Positions 5,494 through 13,519 of a stretch of 14,830 nt of DNA are shown piece after piece. Where the stretch lies: positions 1-14,830 of the forward strand of contig JAFDET010000053.1 in assembly GCA_019310195.1 (NCBI GenBank), given 5' to 3'. Source of the stretch: Deltaproteobacteria bacterium. GTDB taxonomy: Bacteria; Myxococcota_A; UBA9160; JAFDET01. Positions within the stretch are counted from its first letter, which is position 1. Every line of letters begins with the position of its first letter. The translations under genes and the position numbers were made by a program. Under the pieces are notes generated by a model that saw only the letters and a program-made list of their open reading frames with translations, searched no databases and had not been told where the DNA came from.

Positions 5494-8264
5494 CCACCGC
5501 ACCGACCCCCCCCTGCCGAGATTCCGAAGAGCGCTACCGGGACCGCTGGAAGTGGGACAAGGTGACCTGGGGCTGCCACGCAGTGGACTGCTACCCGGGC
5601 GGCTGCCCGTGGCGCATCTACTCCCGCGACGGAAAGATCATCCGCGAGGAGCAGGCCTCGATCTTCCCGACCATCGAGTCGGGCGTCCCCGACATGAACC
5701 CCATGGGCTGCCAGAAGGGCGCCGCCTGGAGCCAGCAGCACTACAACGAAGAGCGCGTGCTCCATCCCATGAAGCGGGTGGGCGAGCGCGGAGAGGGCAA
5801 GTTCGAGGCCATCTCCTGGGAGCAGTGCTACAGCGAGCTGGCGGACGCGATCATCGACGCCGTCGAGGAGCAGGGACCCGAGTCCCTGTACCACATCGGC
5901 ACTCCCGGCGAGGGCGGACTCCAGCAGATCCTCTGGAACATCTTCTCGGCGCAGATCGGCTTCACGGTCACGGACCTCCAGGCGGAGATCAACGACTTCA
6001 GCCCGGGGATCTACACCACGTTCGGCAAGTTCGATCCGGCCCCGGGCGCGGACGACTTCTTCAAGAGCGAGCTGATCCTGATCTGGCACTCCAATCCCGT
6101 GTACACGAACATGACCTGGTACCACTTCGTCCAGGAAGCCCGGTACAACGGAAGCGACGTGATCACGATCGCGCCGGACGTGAGCCCGTCCACGGTCCAC
6201 GCCGACATCCACGTGCCGATCGAGATCGGGACCGACGCGGCCTTCTCCAACGCCATGTGCCAGTCGATCCTCGCCGAGGGTCTCGCGGATCTGGAGTTCG
6301 CCAAGACGCAGACGGACCTGCCGCTCCTGGTACGGGACGACAACGACCGCTTCCTGCGCGCGAGCGATCTGGGGGACGGCTCCGACGAGCAGTTCTACTG
6401 GCTCGACGCGCGCAGCGGAGACGTGGTAGAGGCATCCCGCGCAACGCTGGATCCCGGCGACGTGGACCCGGCGCTGGAGGGCTCGGCCCAAGCAAAGCTT
6501 GCCGACGGCTCCGAGGTAACGGTGCGCCCGGTGATGGTCGGACTGCGGGAGATGCTGGACCGCGACTACACGCCCGAGAAGGTGCAGGCGCTGACCGGGA
6601 TCCACCCGGACACCACCCGCAAGATCGCCCGCAAGGTGGCGGCCAAGCGAACGCGCTTCCTGATGGGCTGGAACTCCGGCAAGTACTACCACGGCGACCT
6701 CATGGAGCGCTCCATGGCCCTGCTGCTGGGCCTCACGGGCAACTGGGGCAAGCACGGCACCGGCCTGCGGAGCTGGGCGGTGGGCCTGAACGACGGGATG
6801 TTCACCACGCTGATCAAGGAAGGCGTCGGAACCGAGTACACGGGAGGCACCAACGTACTCCGCAACTCGATCGTGAAGAGCCTGGGCGAGGAGGACCCGA
6901 CCCTCACCGATGAGATGCTCGCCTACAAGGTGGAGCAGATGATGGCGGCCATGATGGGCCTGTTCACGCCGCCGGCCTTCTTCTGGTACCACCACTGCGG
7001 CTACAAGGAGATCTGGAACCGGCCCGGCTGGGGCGATCCCGGCATGAAGCGCAGCTTCGACGAGTACTTCGAGGAGGCCATCGAGAAGGGCTGGTGGTCG
7101 CCCGGAGCCGAGGCCGCGCTCAAGGCCGAGCCTCGTTTCCTGATCGAGGTGGGCGGCAATCTGCTGCGCCGCCAGCGCGGGGGGGCGGATCTGCTCCTGA
7201 AGCACCTCTGGCCCAAGCTCAAGACGATCGTGTCGGTGGACTGGCGGATCAACACCACGGGCCTCTACTCCGACTACATCCTGCCGGCGGCCCAGCACTA
7301 CGAGAAGACCAACCAGCCCTACGCCAGCCCGATGCACCTGCACGTGCAGCTGATCGAGAAGGCGGCCGAGCCCCCGGGCGAGGCTCGGAGCGAGTGGCAG
7401 ATGGTCCAGGGCCTGGCCAAGGCCCTGGAGGTGCGCCTGAAGGAGCGGGGCGTGAAGCCGTGGCTGCGCCGCAACGGCGAGCCCGTGGGCATCGAGGGGC
7501 TCTGGGACCGGCTCACCAAGGGAGGCGTGCTGGCCGACGACGACCGCCTGGTGGAGGAGATCGTGAGCGACAGCGCCTTCCTGGGCACGATCCCCGCCGA
7601 CACCACCATCGATTCGCTGCGAGAGAAGGGGGCGGTGCGCGCCGTGGGCTGGGGCAACTCGGCCATGATGATGTGCCAGCAGTCCCCGATCGAGCCGAAC
7701 CGCACCCACACGCCGTGGCGAAACCACGTGGAGGGCCTGAAGCCCTACCCGACGCTCACGCGCCGGGCGTCGTTCTACATCGACCACGACTGGTACCTGG
7801 AGGCCGGGGAGCAGCTCCCCATCCACAAGGACAACCCGCGTCACGGAGGGGACTTCCCGCTGCGGATGACCAGCGGGCACCCGCGCTGGAGCATCCACTC
7901 CATGAACCACACCAGCCGGCTCATGCTCGGCACCCATCGCGGCCATCCGGTCATGTACATGTGTCCGGAAGACATGGCGGCCCGCGGCCTAGAGAACGAC
8001 GACCTGGCCGAGCTGTACAACGACATGGGCAAGATCCGGATCCGCGTGCGCCGCTCGCCGGGAACCCGCCCGGGGCAGGTCATCATCTACAACGGCTACG
8101 AGCCCTTCCAGTTCGAGAAGTGGCGCGGCGCGGAGAACGTGGAGCCCGGCATGATCAAGTGGCTGCACCTCGCCGGCGGGTACGGGCACCTGCAGTACCG
8201 GGGCATCCACTGGCAGCCGATTCCGATCGACCGCGCGGTCCACGTGGACGTGAGAAAAGCGTAA
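5490..8264 (+). CDS. Second type II DMSO-reductase-family molybdopterin alpha subunit, no Tat signal
   Basis: A 924-residue catalytic subunit. N-terminal [4Fe-4S] ligands are H30, C34, C39 and C74 (H-x3-C-x4-C, then GCQKG); the probable molybdenum ligand is D169 in EINDFSPG. The C-terminal cofactor domain includes SGHPRWSIHSMN and ends with LAGGYGHLQYRG. Phrases such as RVGERGEG, YHGDLMERS and FYIDHDWYLEAGE resemble ethylbenzene dehydrogenase and related hydroxylases more than the other two alphas here do (recalled from family knowledge, not searched). Unlike those two it starts directly with MTTAPTPPCRDSEE and the conserved W-K-W-D region, with no twin-arginine leader. It should therefore be cytoplasmic unless carried out by a partner. 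It overlaps the beta gene by four bases and is followed after 20 bases by the methyltransferase. The substrate is unknown. Confidence 0.93.
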   Translation: MTTAPTPPCRDSEERYRDRWKWDKVTWGCHAVDCYPGGCPWRIYSRDGKIIREEQASIFPTIESGVPDMNPMGCQKGAAWSQQHYNEERVLHPMKRVGERGEGKFEAISWEQCYSELADAIIDAVEEQGPESLYHIGTPGEGGLQQILWNIFSAQIGFTVTDLQAEINDFSPGIYTTFGKFDPAPGADDFFKSELILIWHSNPVYTNMTWYHFVQEARYNGSDVITIAPDVSPSTVHADIHVPIEIGTDAAFSNAMCQSILAEGLADLEFAKTQTDLPLLVRDDNDRFLRASDLGDGSDEQFYWLDARSGDVVEASRATLDPGDVDPALEGSAQAKLADGSEVTVRPVMVGLREMLDRDYTPEKVQALTGIHPDTTRKIARKVAAKRTRFLMGWNSGKYYHGDLMERSMALLLGLTGNWGKHGTGLRSWAVGLNDGMFTTLIKEGVGTEYTGGTNVLRNSIVKSLGEEDPTLTDEMLAYKVEQMMAAMMGLFTPPAFFWYHHCGYKEIWNRPGWGDPGMKRSFDEYFEEAIEKGWWSPGAEAALKAEPRFLIEVGGNLLRRQRGGADLLLKHLWPKLKTIVSVDWRINTTGLYSDYILPAAQHYEKTNQPYASPMHLHVQLIEKAAEPPGEARSEWQMVQGLAKALEVRLKERGVKPWLRRNGEPVGIEGLWDRLTKGGVLADDDRLVEEIVSDSAFLGTIPADTTIDSLREKGAVRAVGWGNSAMMMCQQSPIEPNRTHTPWRNHVEGLKPYPTLTRRASFYIDHDWYLEAGEQLPIHKDNPRHGGDFPLRMTSGHPRWSIHSMNHTSRLMLGTHRGHPVMYMCPEDMAARGLENDDLAELYNDMGKIRIRVRRSPGTRPGQVIIYNGYEPFQFEKWRGAENVEPGMIKWLHLAGGYGHLQYRGIHWQPIPIDRAVHVDVRKA

Positions 8265-8284
8265 GGCGCACCAACGAGGTCGAT

Positions 8285-8914
8285 GTGTCGCGGCCCGGAC
8301 AGATTCGGTTTCTCTCGCGGGCGGCGCCGCTCTACGATCCCGTCGTCCGCCTGTTGGGGTTTCAGCGTCTGTGGCGAACCATGGCCGAGCACGCGGGCGC
8401 AGGACCGGAGGAGCGCTGCCTCGACGTCTGCACCGGGACCGGAGGGGTGGCCCTGGCGGTGGCCGGCGGCGGTGCGCCGGTGGTGGGCATCGACGTCGCG
8501 GCGGGAATGCTCCGAGAGGCGGAGCGCAAGGCCCGGGCGTCCGAGTTCGCAGCGAAGGTTCGCCTGGTGCGCATGGACGCGCGCCAGCTGGCCTTCCGCG
8601 ACGCCTCCTTTCCCCTCGTGACCTGCACCATGGCGCTGCACGAGATGGCGGAAGACGAGCGCAGTAGCGTGCTGGCGGAGGTGCGGCGGGTCGCCAGCGC
8701 GCGCGTGCTGTTTGCCGACTACCGGGTGCCCAGCAGCCCGGGTCGCGGCCTCCTGTTCCGCGCCCTGCATGCCTTCGAGTACCTGGAGAGCGACGACTTC
8801 GCCAGCTACACGGCTCGGGAGATGGGCGAGCGCCTCGAGGCCGCCGAGTTCCGCGTCGAGACGCACTTCGACGCTGGGGCCTACCGGATCTGGCCCTGTC
8901 GGGTGGCCACATGA
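8285..8914 (+). CDS. Class I SAM-dependent methyltransferase (UbiE/methyltransferase-11 type)
   Basis: A 209-residue soluble protein with the SAM-binding motif I at about residues 46-54 (LDVCTGTGG), the acidic end of strand 2 at D70 (GIDVAAGML), and a later LVTCTMALHEM segment typical of small-molecule methyltransferases. The start is GTG 8285, preceded by GAGGT (8276-8280); the ATG at 8283 is in another frame. It lies 20 bases after the second alpha subunit and overlaps the transporter by an ATGA, so it is part of the operon. Possible jobs are methylation of a quinone or of a substrate or product of the molybdoenzymes. The sequence does not choose between these. Confidence 0.88.
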   Translation: MSRPGQIRFLSRAAPLYDPVVRLLGFQRLWRTMAEHAGAGPEERCLDVCTGTGGVALAVAGGGAPVVGIDVAAGMLREAERKARASEFAAKVRLVRMDARQLAFRDASFPLVTCTMALHEMAEDERSSVLAEVRRVASARVLFADYRVPSSPGRGLLFRALHAFEYLESDDFASYTAREMGERLEAAEFRVETHFDAGAYRIWPCRVAT

Positions 8915-10140
8915 CGAGCCCGCCCGAAGCCGACGCGGGCACGTTGCGCGCCTCTCTCCCCCTGGTGGCGGCCGGCTTCGTGATCTCCTTCATGCTGATC
9001 GGCGGCGGGATCGACACCGTCGGCGTGTTCATCAACGCGATCACCGAAGCCAACGGCTGGCCCCGCACCGGCCTGTCCCTGGGCGTCGCCGTGGGAGCAG
9101 CGGTGGCCGCCCTGTCCACGCCCGGCGTGGGGATCGCCGTGGATCGCTACGGCGTGCGCGTGCCCATGCTCTGGGGGGTGGGCCTCCTCGCCACGGGCTT
9201 CGCGATCGTGGTGGTCATGCAGGCGCCCTGGCACTTCGTGGTGGCCAACGTCTTCCTCGGGATGGGCTTCGCCGGCTGCGCACTGCTGCCCCTCACCATC
9301 GCGATCACGCTGCGGGTCCGCGACCGCACGGCGCTGGCCCTGGGCATCGCGGGCACGGGCGCCAGCGCGGGTGCCCTGGCGCTGGCGCCGGCCGCACATG
9401 CCGCCATCGAGGCCCTGGGCTGGCGGGGCACCTACATGGTGATGGGCACGCTGCTGGTGCTGACGCCTCTTCCCTGCCTGGCCTTCGCCCTGCCGCGCGG
9501 CCGGCTCGAGCGGCACACCGAGGCAGAGCGTCCCAAGCCCGCCCTGCCCTCGCTGCGCGAGCTGGGCCGCCCCGGGTTGCGCGGCCTGTTGGCGTTGATG
9601 GTGCTGCCGGGCCTGGCCACCTTCGCGATCTCGGTGCACCTGGTGCCCTACCTCACCGACAGCGGCTTCAGCGGGGCAACCGCGGCGTTCGCCCTCGGCG
9701 CCACGATCGGCGTCTCGGCCGTGGGCAAGATCGCGGGAGGCTGGCTCGCGGACCGCTTCGGCACGCTGCCGATCATGCGCACGGCGCTCTTCCTGGGCGC
9801 GCTCTCCCTGACGCTGCTGCCGGCGGCTGCGACCCCTGCCTACCTGGCCGGCTTCGTCGCACTGTACGGGATCGCCCTGGGAACCTACGCGGCGGTGATC
9901 CCCGCCCTGGCCAAGGAGACCCTCGGCGTGGACCGCTTCGGCACGCTCTTCGGGCTGCTCCAGCTGGCGGCGATGCTGGCCGCGGCGGCAGGACCCGTCA
10001 CCGCGGGTGTGCTCTTCGACGCCACCGGCCACTACGACGAGGCCATGGGCATCTGGATCGCCGCCCTCTCGGCGGCCCTGCTGGTGGCGCTGGTCATGCG
10101 ACCCCGGAGCCGCGCAGCCCGGCTCGGCGCGGAGGCCTAG
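8911..10140 (+). CDS. MFS transporter (monocarboxylate/OFA-like)
   Basis: A 409-residue protein with about 12 hydrophobic segments in two halves. It has the MFS motif-A loop after helix 2 (GVGIAVDRYGVR, residues 72-83, D78 and R79) and its repeat between the halves (GGWLADRFG, residues 276-284, D281 and R282). The overall pattern resembles monocarboxylate or oxalate/formate-type carriers, but the substrate cannot be assigned. The start ATG overlaps the methyltransferase stop (ATGA), and only one base separates its stop from the GTG of the third alpha gene. Being sandwiched between redox genes suggests it moves a substrate, product or electron acceptor of the molybdoenzymes across the inner membrane (inference). 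Confidence 0.92.
   Translation: MTSPPEADAGTLRASLPLVAAGFVISFMLIGGGIDTVGVFINAITEANGWPRTGLSLGVAVGAAVAALSTPGVGIAVDRYGVRVPMLWGVGLLATGFAIVVVMQAPWHFVVANVFLGMGFAGCALLPLTIAITLRVRDRTALALGIAGTGASAGALALAPAAHAAIEALGWRGTYMVMGTLLVLTPLPCLAFALPRGRLERHTEAERPKPALPSLRELGRPGLRGLLALMVLPGLATFAISVHLVPYLTDSGFSGATAAFALGATIGVSAVGKIAGGWLADRFGTLPIMRTALFLGALSLTLLPAAATPAYLAGFVALYGIALGTYAAVIPALAKETLGVDRFGTLFGLLQLAAMLAAAAGPVTAGVLFDATGHYDEAMGIWIAALSAALLVALVMRPRSRAARLGAEA
10131..10135 (+). promoter_or_regulatory. Ribosome binding site for the third alpha subunit, inside the transporter 3' end
   Basis: GGAGG ends six bases before GTG 10142 and supports this start over upstream in-frame ATGs within the transporter gene. The GTG start places the twin-arginine motif at residues 6-7. 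Confidence 0.65.
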
Positions 10141-10141
10141 C

Positions 10142-12973
10142 GTGGACGGCCTCACGCGGCGCGAGCTGCTGGCCGCGGGCACGGCGGGCTCGCTGGCCCT
10201 GGCATTGCGCGCGCTGGTGCCGCGTGCGGCGCTGGCAGCGACACAGGGCGGCGCAGCCGAGGCCGCCGTCGCACCCACCTATCGGGGCGCGGGAGACCTC
10301 TACCGCACCGCCTGGCGCTGGGACCGGGTCGTGCGCGGCACCCACCTGCGCGCCAACTGCTTCAGCGCCTGCGCCTTCGACCTCTTCGTGAAGGACGGCG
10401 TGGTGTGGCGCGAAGAACAGGCCGACGTCTACGAACGCGACGTTCCGGGCCTTCCGGACTTTGCTCCGCGGGGCTGTCAGAAGGGCGCCTGCTACAGCGA
10501 CCTGATGGTGTCCCCGGATCGTGTCACGCACCCGCTGGAACGCGTCGGGCCGCGCGGCTCGGGCCGCTGGCGCCGGATCTCCTGGGAGCGGGCGCTCACC
10601 CGCCTGTCGGACGCCATCCTCGACGCCGTCGAGGAGAACGGGCCCGAGACCGTGGTCTACGACAACGGCACCTCCAACGTGGACGACGGCCCTGACAGCC
10701 TGGGAGAGATGCGGCTCTTCTCCCTGCTGGGCGCGACGCTGCTGGACGGCTTCGGAGGAACCGGCGACCTGGCCATGGGCGCCTTCCAGACCTGGGGCAC
10801 CAGCTTCGTCGACGGGAGCTCCGACGACTGGATGCGCTCCGATACGCTGCTCTTCTGGCACTGCAACCCGGTAGCCACCCGCATCCCCGACGTGCATTTC
10901 GCCGCCGAGGCGCGCTACCGCGGCACCGAGGTCATCACCGTGGCGCCCGACTACTCGCCGTCGGCCACCCACGCCTCGCTCTGGATCAACCCGCGGCCGG
11001 GCAGCGACGCGGCGCTGGCCCTGGGGATGGCGCGGGAGATCCTCGAGCGCGGAGCCGTGGACGAGGACTACGTCCGCGAGCAGACCGACCTCCCGTTCCT
11101 GGTGCGCGAGGACACGCGCCGCTTCCTGCGCCAGTCGGACCTGGAAGAGGGCGGCAGCGACGAGGTCTTCTACGTCTGGGACCTGGAGACGCGCGCCATC
11201 GCCGAGGCGCCGGGCAGTCACGGGCGCTTCTTCGACTCCCTCGAGCTCGGCGACCTGCGCCCCGCCCTGGAGGGCCGCTACGACGTGACGACGCCCGGCG
11301 GGACCGTCGCCGTGCGCCCGGTGATGGAGCACCTGCGCGAGCGCCTCTCGGCCTACTCGCCGGAACGGGTCGAGGAGGTCACCGGGGTGAAGCCCGGCGT
11401 GCAACGGCGCATGGCCGAACGCCTGGCCGCCTCGCGCCGCACGCTCATCTACGCCTCCTGGGGATCCAACAAGCAGTATCACGCCGACCTGCTGCAGCGC
11501 TCCCTGATCCTGCTCTCGGCCCTGCGCGGGCAGCAGGGCCGCACCGGCAGTGGCGTGCGCTTCGCCGCCTGGCTGCCGCTGGAAGGCGGCCAGACGCTGA
11601 TTCCCGGAGCGCAGCCGCCGTGGGCGATGCGCATGCTGCTGCGCTTCTACACACCGCCGCCGCGCATGATCGAGGACGCCATCGCCGGCGCGTCGGGCTC
11701 GATGACCTGGACGCCCTCCCACCTCTTCCTCTACGCCCACGCCGGGCTCGACCGCATCCAGGACGCGGACGCCCAGGACGAGGCGCTGCCCCGCCCGGCG
11801 CGCGCATACCTGCACGAGGCCCTGGAGCGCGGCTGGATCTCGGTGCGGCCCGCAGCGGACAAGCCTCCCCGGGTGCTGGTCACGTCGGGCGTGAACCCCC
11901 TGCGGCGCTGGCCCCTGCCCCAGGTGGTGGAGCAGGTGCTGTGGCCCAAGCTGAAGCTGATCGCGACCATCGACTTCCGCATGTCGACCACGGCGCGCAA
12001 GGCCGACCTGGTGCTGCCTGCCGCGGGCTACTACGAGAAGCAGGGCATCAAGTACGTGGTCGGGCTGGCCCCCTACGTGGTGGTGGGCGACCGCGCCGTC
12101 GAGCCCATGGGCCAGTCGAAGGGCGAGTGGAAGATCATGACGCTGCTGGCCCAACGCCTCCAGGAGCGCGCCCGGGAACGTGGGATCGAGGGGCCGACGG
12201 CGAACATCCACGACCTCTTCAGCGAGGACGGACGCTACGGCGTGGACTCCGAAGAAGAGATCCTGGACCAGATCCTGCGGAACTCCGCGGCCACCGAAGG
12301 TGTGGGCTGGCAAGAGGCCCGACGCGCCGGCGCCATTCCACTGAAGTCCGCGGGCGCCTGGGGAACCACCAGCGGCGTGGGCAGCGAGGTGGAGCCGGGC
12401 GGAAGCCTGACGCCCTCGCGGGTGCACGTCGAGGACCGGCACGCCTGGCCCACCCTGACCGGGCGCCAGCAGTTCTACCTGGACCACCCCTGGTACCTCG
12501 AGGGAGACGAGGCCCTGCCCCGCTGGAAGCCCCTGCCCCGGCCCGGCGGCGCCCACCCCATCTTGTTGTCCGGCGGGCACACGCGCTGGAGCATTCACGC
12601 CATCTGGCGCGGCCACCCGGACCTGCTGCGCCTGCAGCGCGGCGGGCCGGCCATGTGGATGTCGGTGGAGGACGCCCGCGAGCGCCGGATCCGGGACGGC
12701 GACACGGTGCGCGTCCGCAACGACCACGGCGCCTTCGAGGTGGGTGTGAAGGTCTCGGCCGCGTTGGCGGCGGGACAGGCGATCCTGGACCACGCCTGGG
12801 AGCCCTATCAGTTCCCAGGCTGGCGCGGAAACATGGAGGTGGTCTCGTCACCCTACAAGCCGCTGCACTTCGCCGGCGACTACGGCCACCTGCGCTACCG
12901 GATGTTCTGCGCCGGCCCCGTCCACGTTCCTCGGGGCGTGCCCGTGGAGATCGAGCGCAGCCTGCGGTCCTGA
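10142..12973 (+). CDS. Third type II DMSO-reductase-family molybdopterin alpha subunit, Tat-exported
   Basis: A 943-residue catalytic subunit with a Tat signal (TRRELL at residues 5-10, hydrophobic stretch to about 25, likely cleavage near residue 32). [4Fe-4S] ligands are H68, C73, C77 and C112 (H-x4-C-x3-C, then GCQKG). The probable molybdenum ligand is D209 in GTGDLAMG, the position of Asp in EbdA and NarG. The C-terminal cofactor domain includes LSGGHTRWSIHAIW and FAGDYGHLRYR. It is a close paralog of the first alpha subunit, sharing the ligand spacing (C77 to C112 equals C69 to C104 there) and long stretches of similarity. Unlike that one it is intact. It has no beta gene of its own and presumably uses the beta at 4468-5493. 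The stop codon lies inside a hairpin shared with the convergent cytochrome gene. Confidence 0.94.
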   Translation: MDGLTRRELLAAGTAGSLALALRALVPRAALAATQGGAAEAAVAPTYRGAGDLYRTAWRWDRVVRGTHLRANCFSACAFDLFVKDGVVWREEQADVYERDVPGLPDFAPRGCQKGACYSDLMVSPDRVTHPLERVGPRGSGRWRRISWERALTRLSDAILDAVEENGPETVVYDNGTSNVDDGPDSLGEMRLFSLLGATLLDGFGGTGDLAMGAFQTWGTSFVDGSSDDWMRSDTLLFWHCNPVATRIPDVHFAAEARYRGTEVITVAPDYSPSATHASLWINPRPGSDAALALGMAREILERGAVDEDYVREQTDLPFLVREDTRRFLRQSDLEEGGSDEVFYVWDLETRAIAEAPGSHGRFFDSLELGDLRPALEGRYDVTTPGGTVAVRPVMEHLRERLSAYSPERVEEVTGVKPGVQRRMAERLAASRRTLIYASWGSNKQYHADLLQRSLILLSALRGQQGRTGSGVRFAAWLPLEGGQTLIPGAQPPWAMRMLLRFYTPPPRMIEDAIAGASGSMTWTPSHLFLYAHAGLDRIQDADAQDEALPRPARAYLHEALERGWISVRPAADKPPRVLVTSGVNPLRRWPLPQVVEQVLWPKLKLIATIDFRMSTTARKADLVLPAAGYYEKQGIKYVVGLAPYVVVGDRAVEPMGQSKGEWKIMTLLAQRLQERARERGIEGPTANIHDLFSEDGRYGVDSEEEILDQILRNSAATEGVGWQEARRAGAIPLKSAGAWGTTSGVGSEVEPGGSLTPSRVHVEDRHAWPTLTGRQQFYLDHPWYLEGDEALPRWKPLPRPGGAHPILLSGGHTRWSIHAIWRGHPDLLRLQRGGPAMWMSVEDARERRIRDGDTVRVRNDHGAFEVGVKVSAALAAGQAILDHAWEPYQFPGWRGNMEVVSSPYKPLHFAGDYGHLRYRMFCAGPVHVPRGVPVEIERSLRS

Positions 12974-12994
12974 GCGGCCGGGCTCCGCTCAGGG
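12968..12994. terminator. Bidirectional hairpin at the convergent gene ends
   Basis: CTGAGCGG (12970-12977) pairs perfectly with CCGCTCAG (12985-12992) around a 7-base loop; another C-G and a T-G pair extend the stem. Both stop codons, TGA 12971-12973 on plus and TGA 12989-12991 on minus, lie inside the stem. There is no T-run on either strand, so it is a likely structured 3' end rather than a canonical intrinsic terminator. Confidence 0.6.
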
Positions 12995-13519
12995 CGGCTC
13001 CTCGTCGGGGTCGTCGGCGAACTCGAAGAGCGGCGGGGGCTCTCCCCCCAGCGCCAGGCGCACGCGCTCCACGATCTTGCGTCGCGCAACGAACAGGTGC
13101 ACGGGAAGCGAAGCCGCGAAAACCCACGTGGCCCAGATGTGGACCTCCAGGGATGCGTCCAGCAGGGCGAGCGGGAGCGAGCGGGGAACCCAGAGCGCGA
13201 TCCCGGTGAGTGTGAGCAGCACGCCCGCGACCAGCGTGATCAGCACGTGCGCCTTGCGCCACGACATGGGCTCCTGGGAGCCGAGCCGGCGACCCAGGTC
13301 CGCCAGGAGCGGCCGCGCCACCAGCGCCAGGGCCAGCGCCGGCGCCGCGGCGAAGGCCCAGCCCGCCCACACATGCACCTCCGCCAGCTCCCGCCCGTAG
13401 CCGCCGACCACGCGCGCTCGCAGGTCGGGCCACTGGATCAGGAACCCGGTCGCCAGGAGCACCAGGGTCGCGATCAGGTGGGCCGTGTGAAGCAGTCGGC
13501 GCGTCGTGACCGGGGTCAT
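12989..13519 (-). CDS. Cytochrome b561-like di-heme membrane protein
   Basis: A 176-residue protein with four transmembrane helices (about 12-30, 48-70, 90-111 and 125-146). Each helix carries a histidine suited to heme b: H14, H49 (EVHVW), H91 (KAHVL) and H127 (EVHIW). The two halves look alike: H...TGF then EVHVWAGWAFAAA, and H...TGI then EVHIWATWVFAAS. That suggests an internal duplication of a two-helix unit. The C-terminus is acidic and cytoplasm-like. Such proteins exchange electrons with quinones for periplasmic molybdoenzymes (formate dehydrogenase gamma or thiosulfate reductase cytochrome families), so it is a candidate membrane link for the enzymes here. The start is ATG 13519 with a GGAGAAGGG ribosome site, overlapping the upstream gene's stop by ATGA. 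Confidence 0.87.
   Translation of the reverse strand: MTPVTTRRLLHTAHLIATLVLLATGFLIQWPDLRARVVGGYGRELAEVHVWAGWAFAAAPALALALVARPLLADLGRRLGSQEPMSWRKAHVLITLVAGVLLTLTGIALWVPRSLPLALLDASLEVHIWATWVFAASLPVHLFVARRKIVERVRLALGGEPPPLFEFADDPDEEPP
13506..13519. promoter_or_regulatory. Possible weak Fnr-type box (box C) at the junction of the membrane genes
   Basis: GTGACCGGGGTCAT has TGAC-N4-GTCA symmetry like boxes B and D but one mismatched outer base. It coincides with the cytochrome start codon and the first residues MTPV, inside a translationally overlapped gene pair. It could be an internal site or a chance effect of the coding sequence. Confidence 0.3.

Noticed and set aside
6160..6175. TGAT/ATCG-like sequence resembling an Fnr box
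   Set aside because: It is imperfect and deep inside the alpha-2 coding region (codons for V-I-T-I-A).
5232..7946. Minus-strand open frame of about 900 codons opposite alpha-2
   Set aside because: Same reason: it mirrors the alpha-2 gene, contains no recognisable domain and has no ribosome site.
10094..12793. Minus-strand open frame of about 900 codons opposite alpha-3
   Set aside because: It is a codon-phase shadow of the alpha-3 gene, with a repetitive Gly/Ala/His composition.
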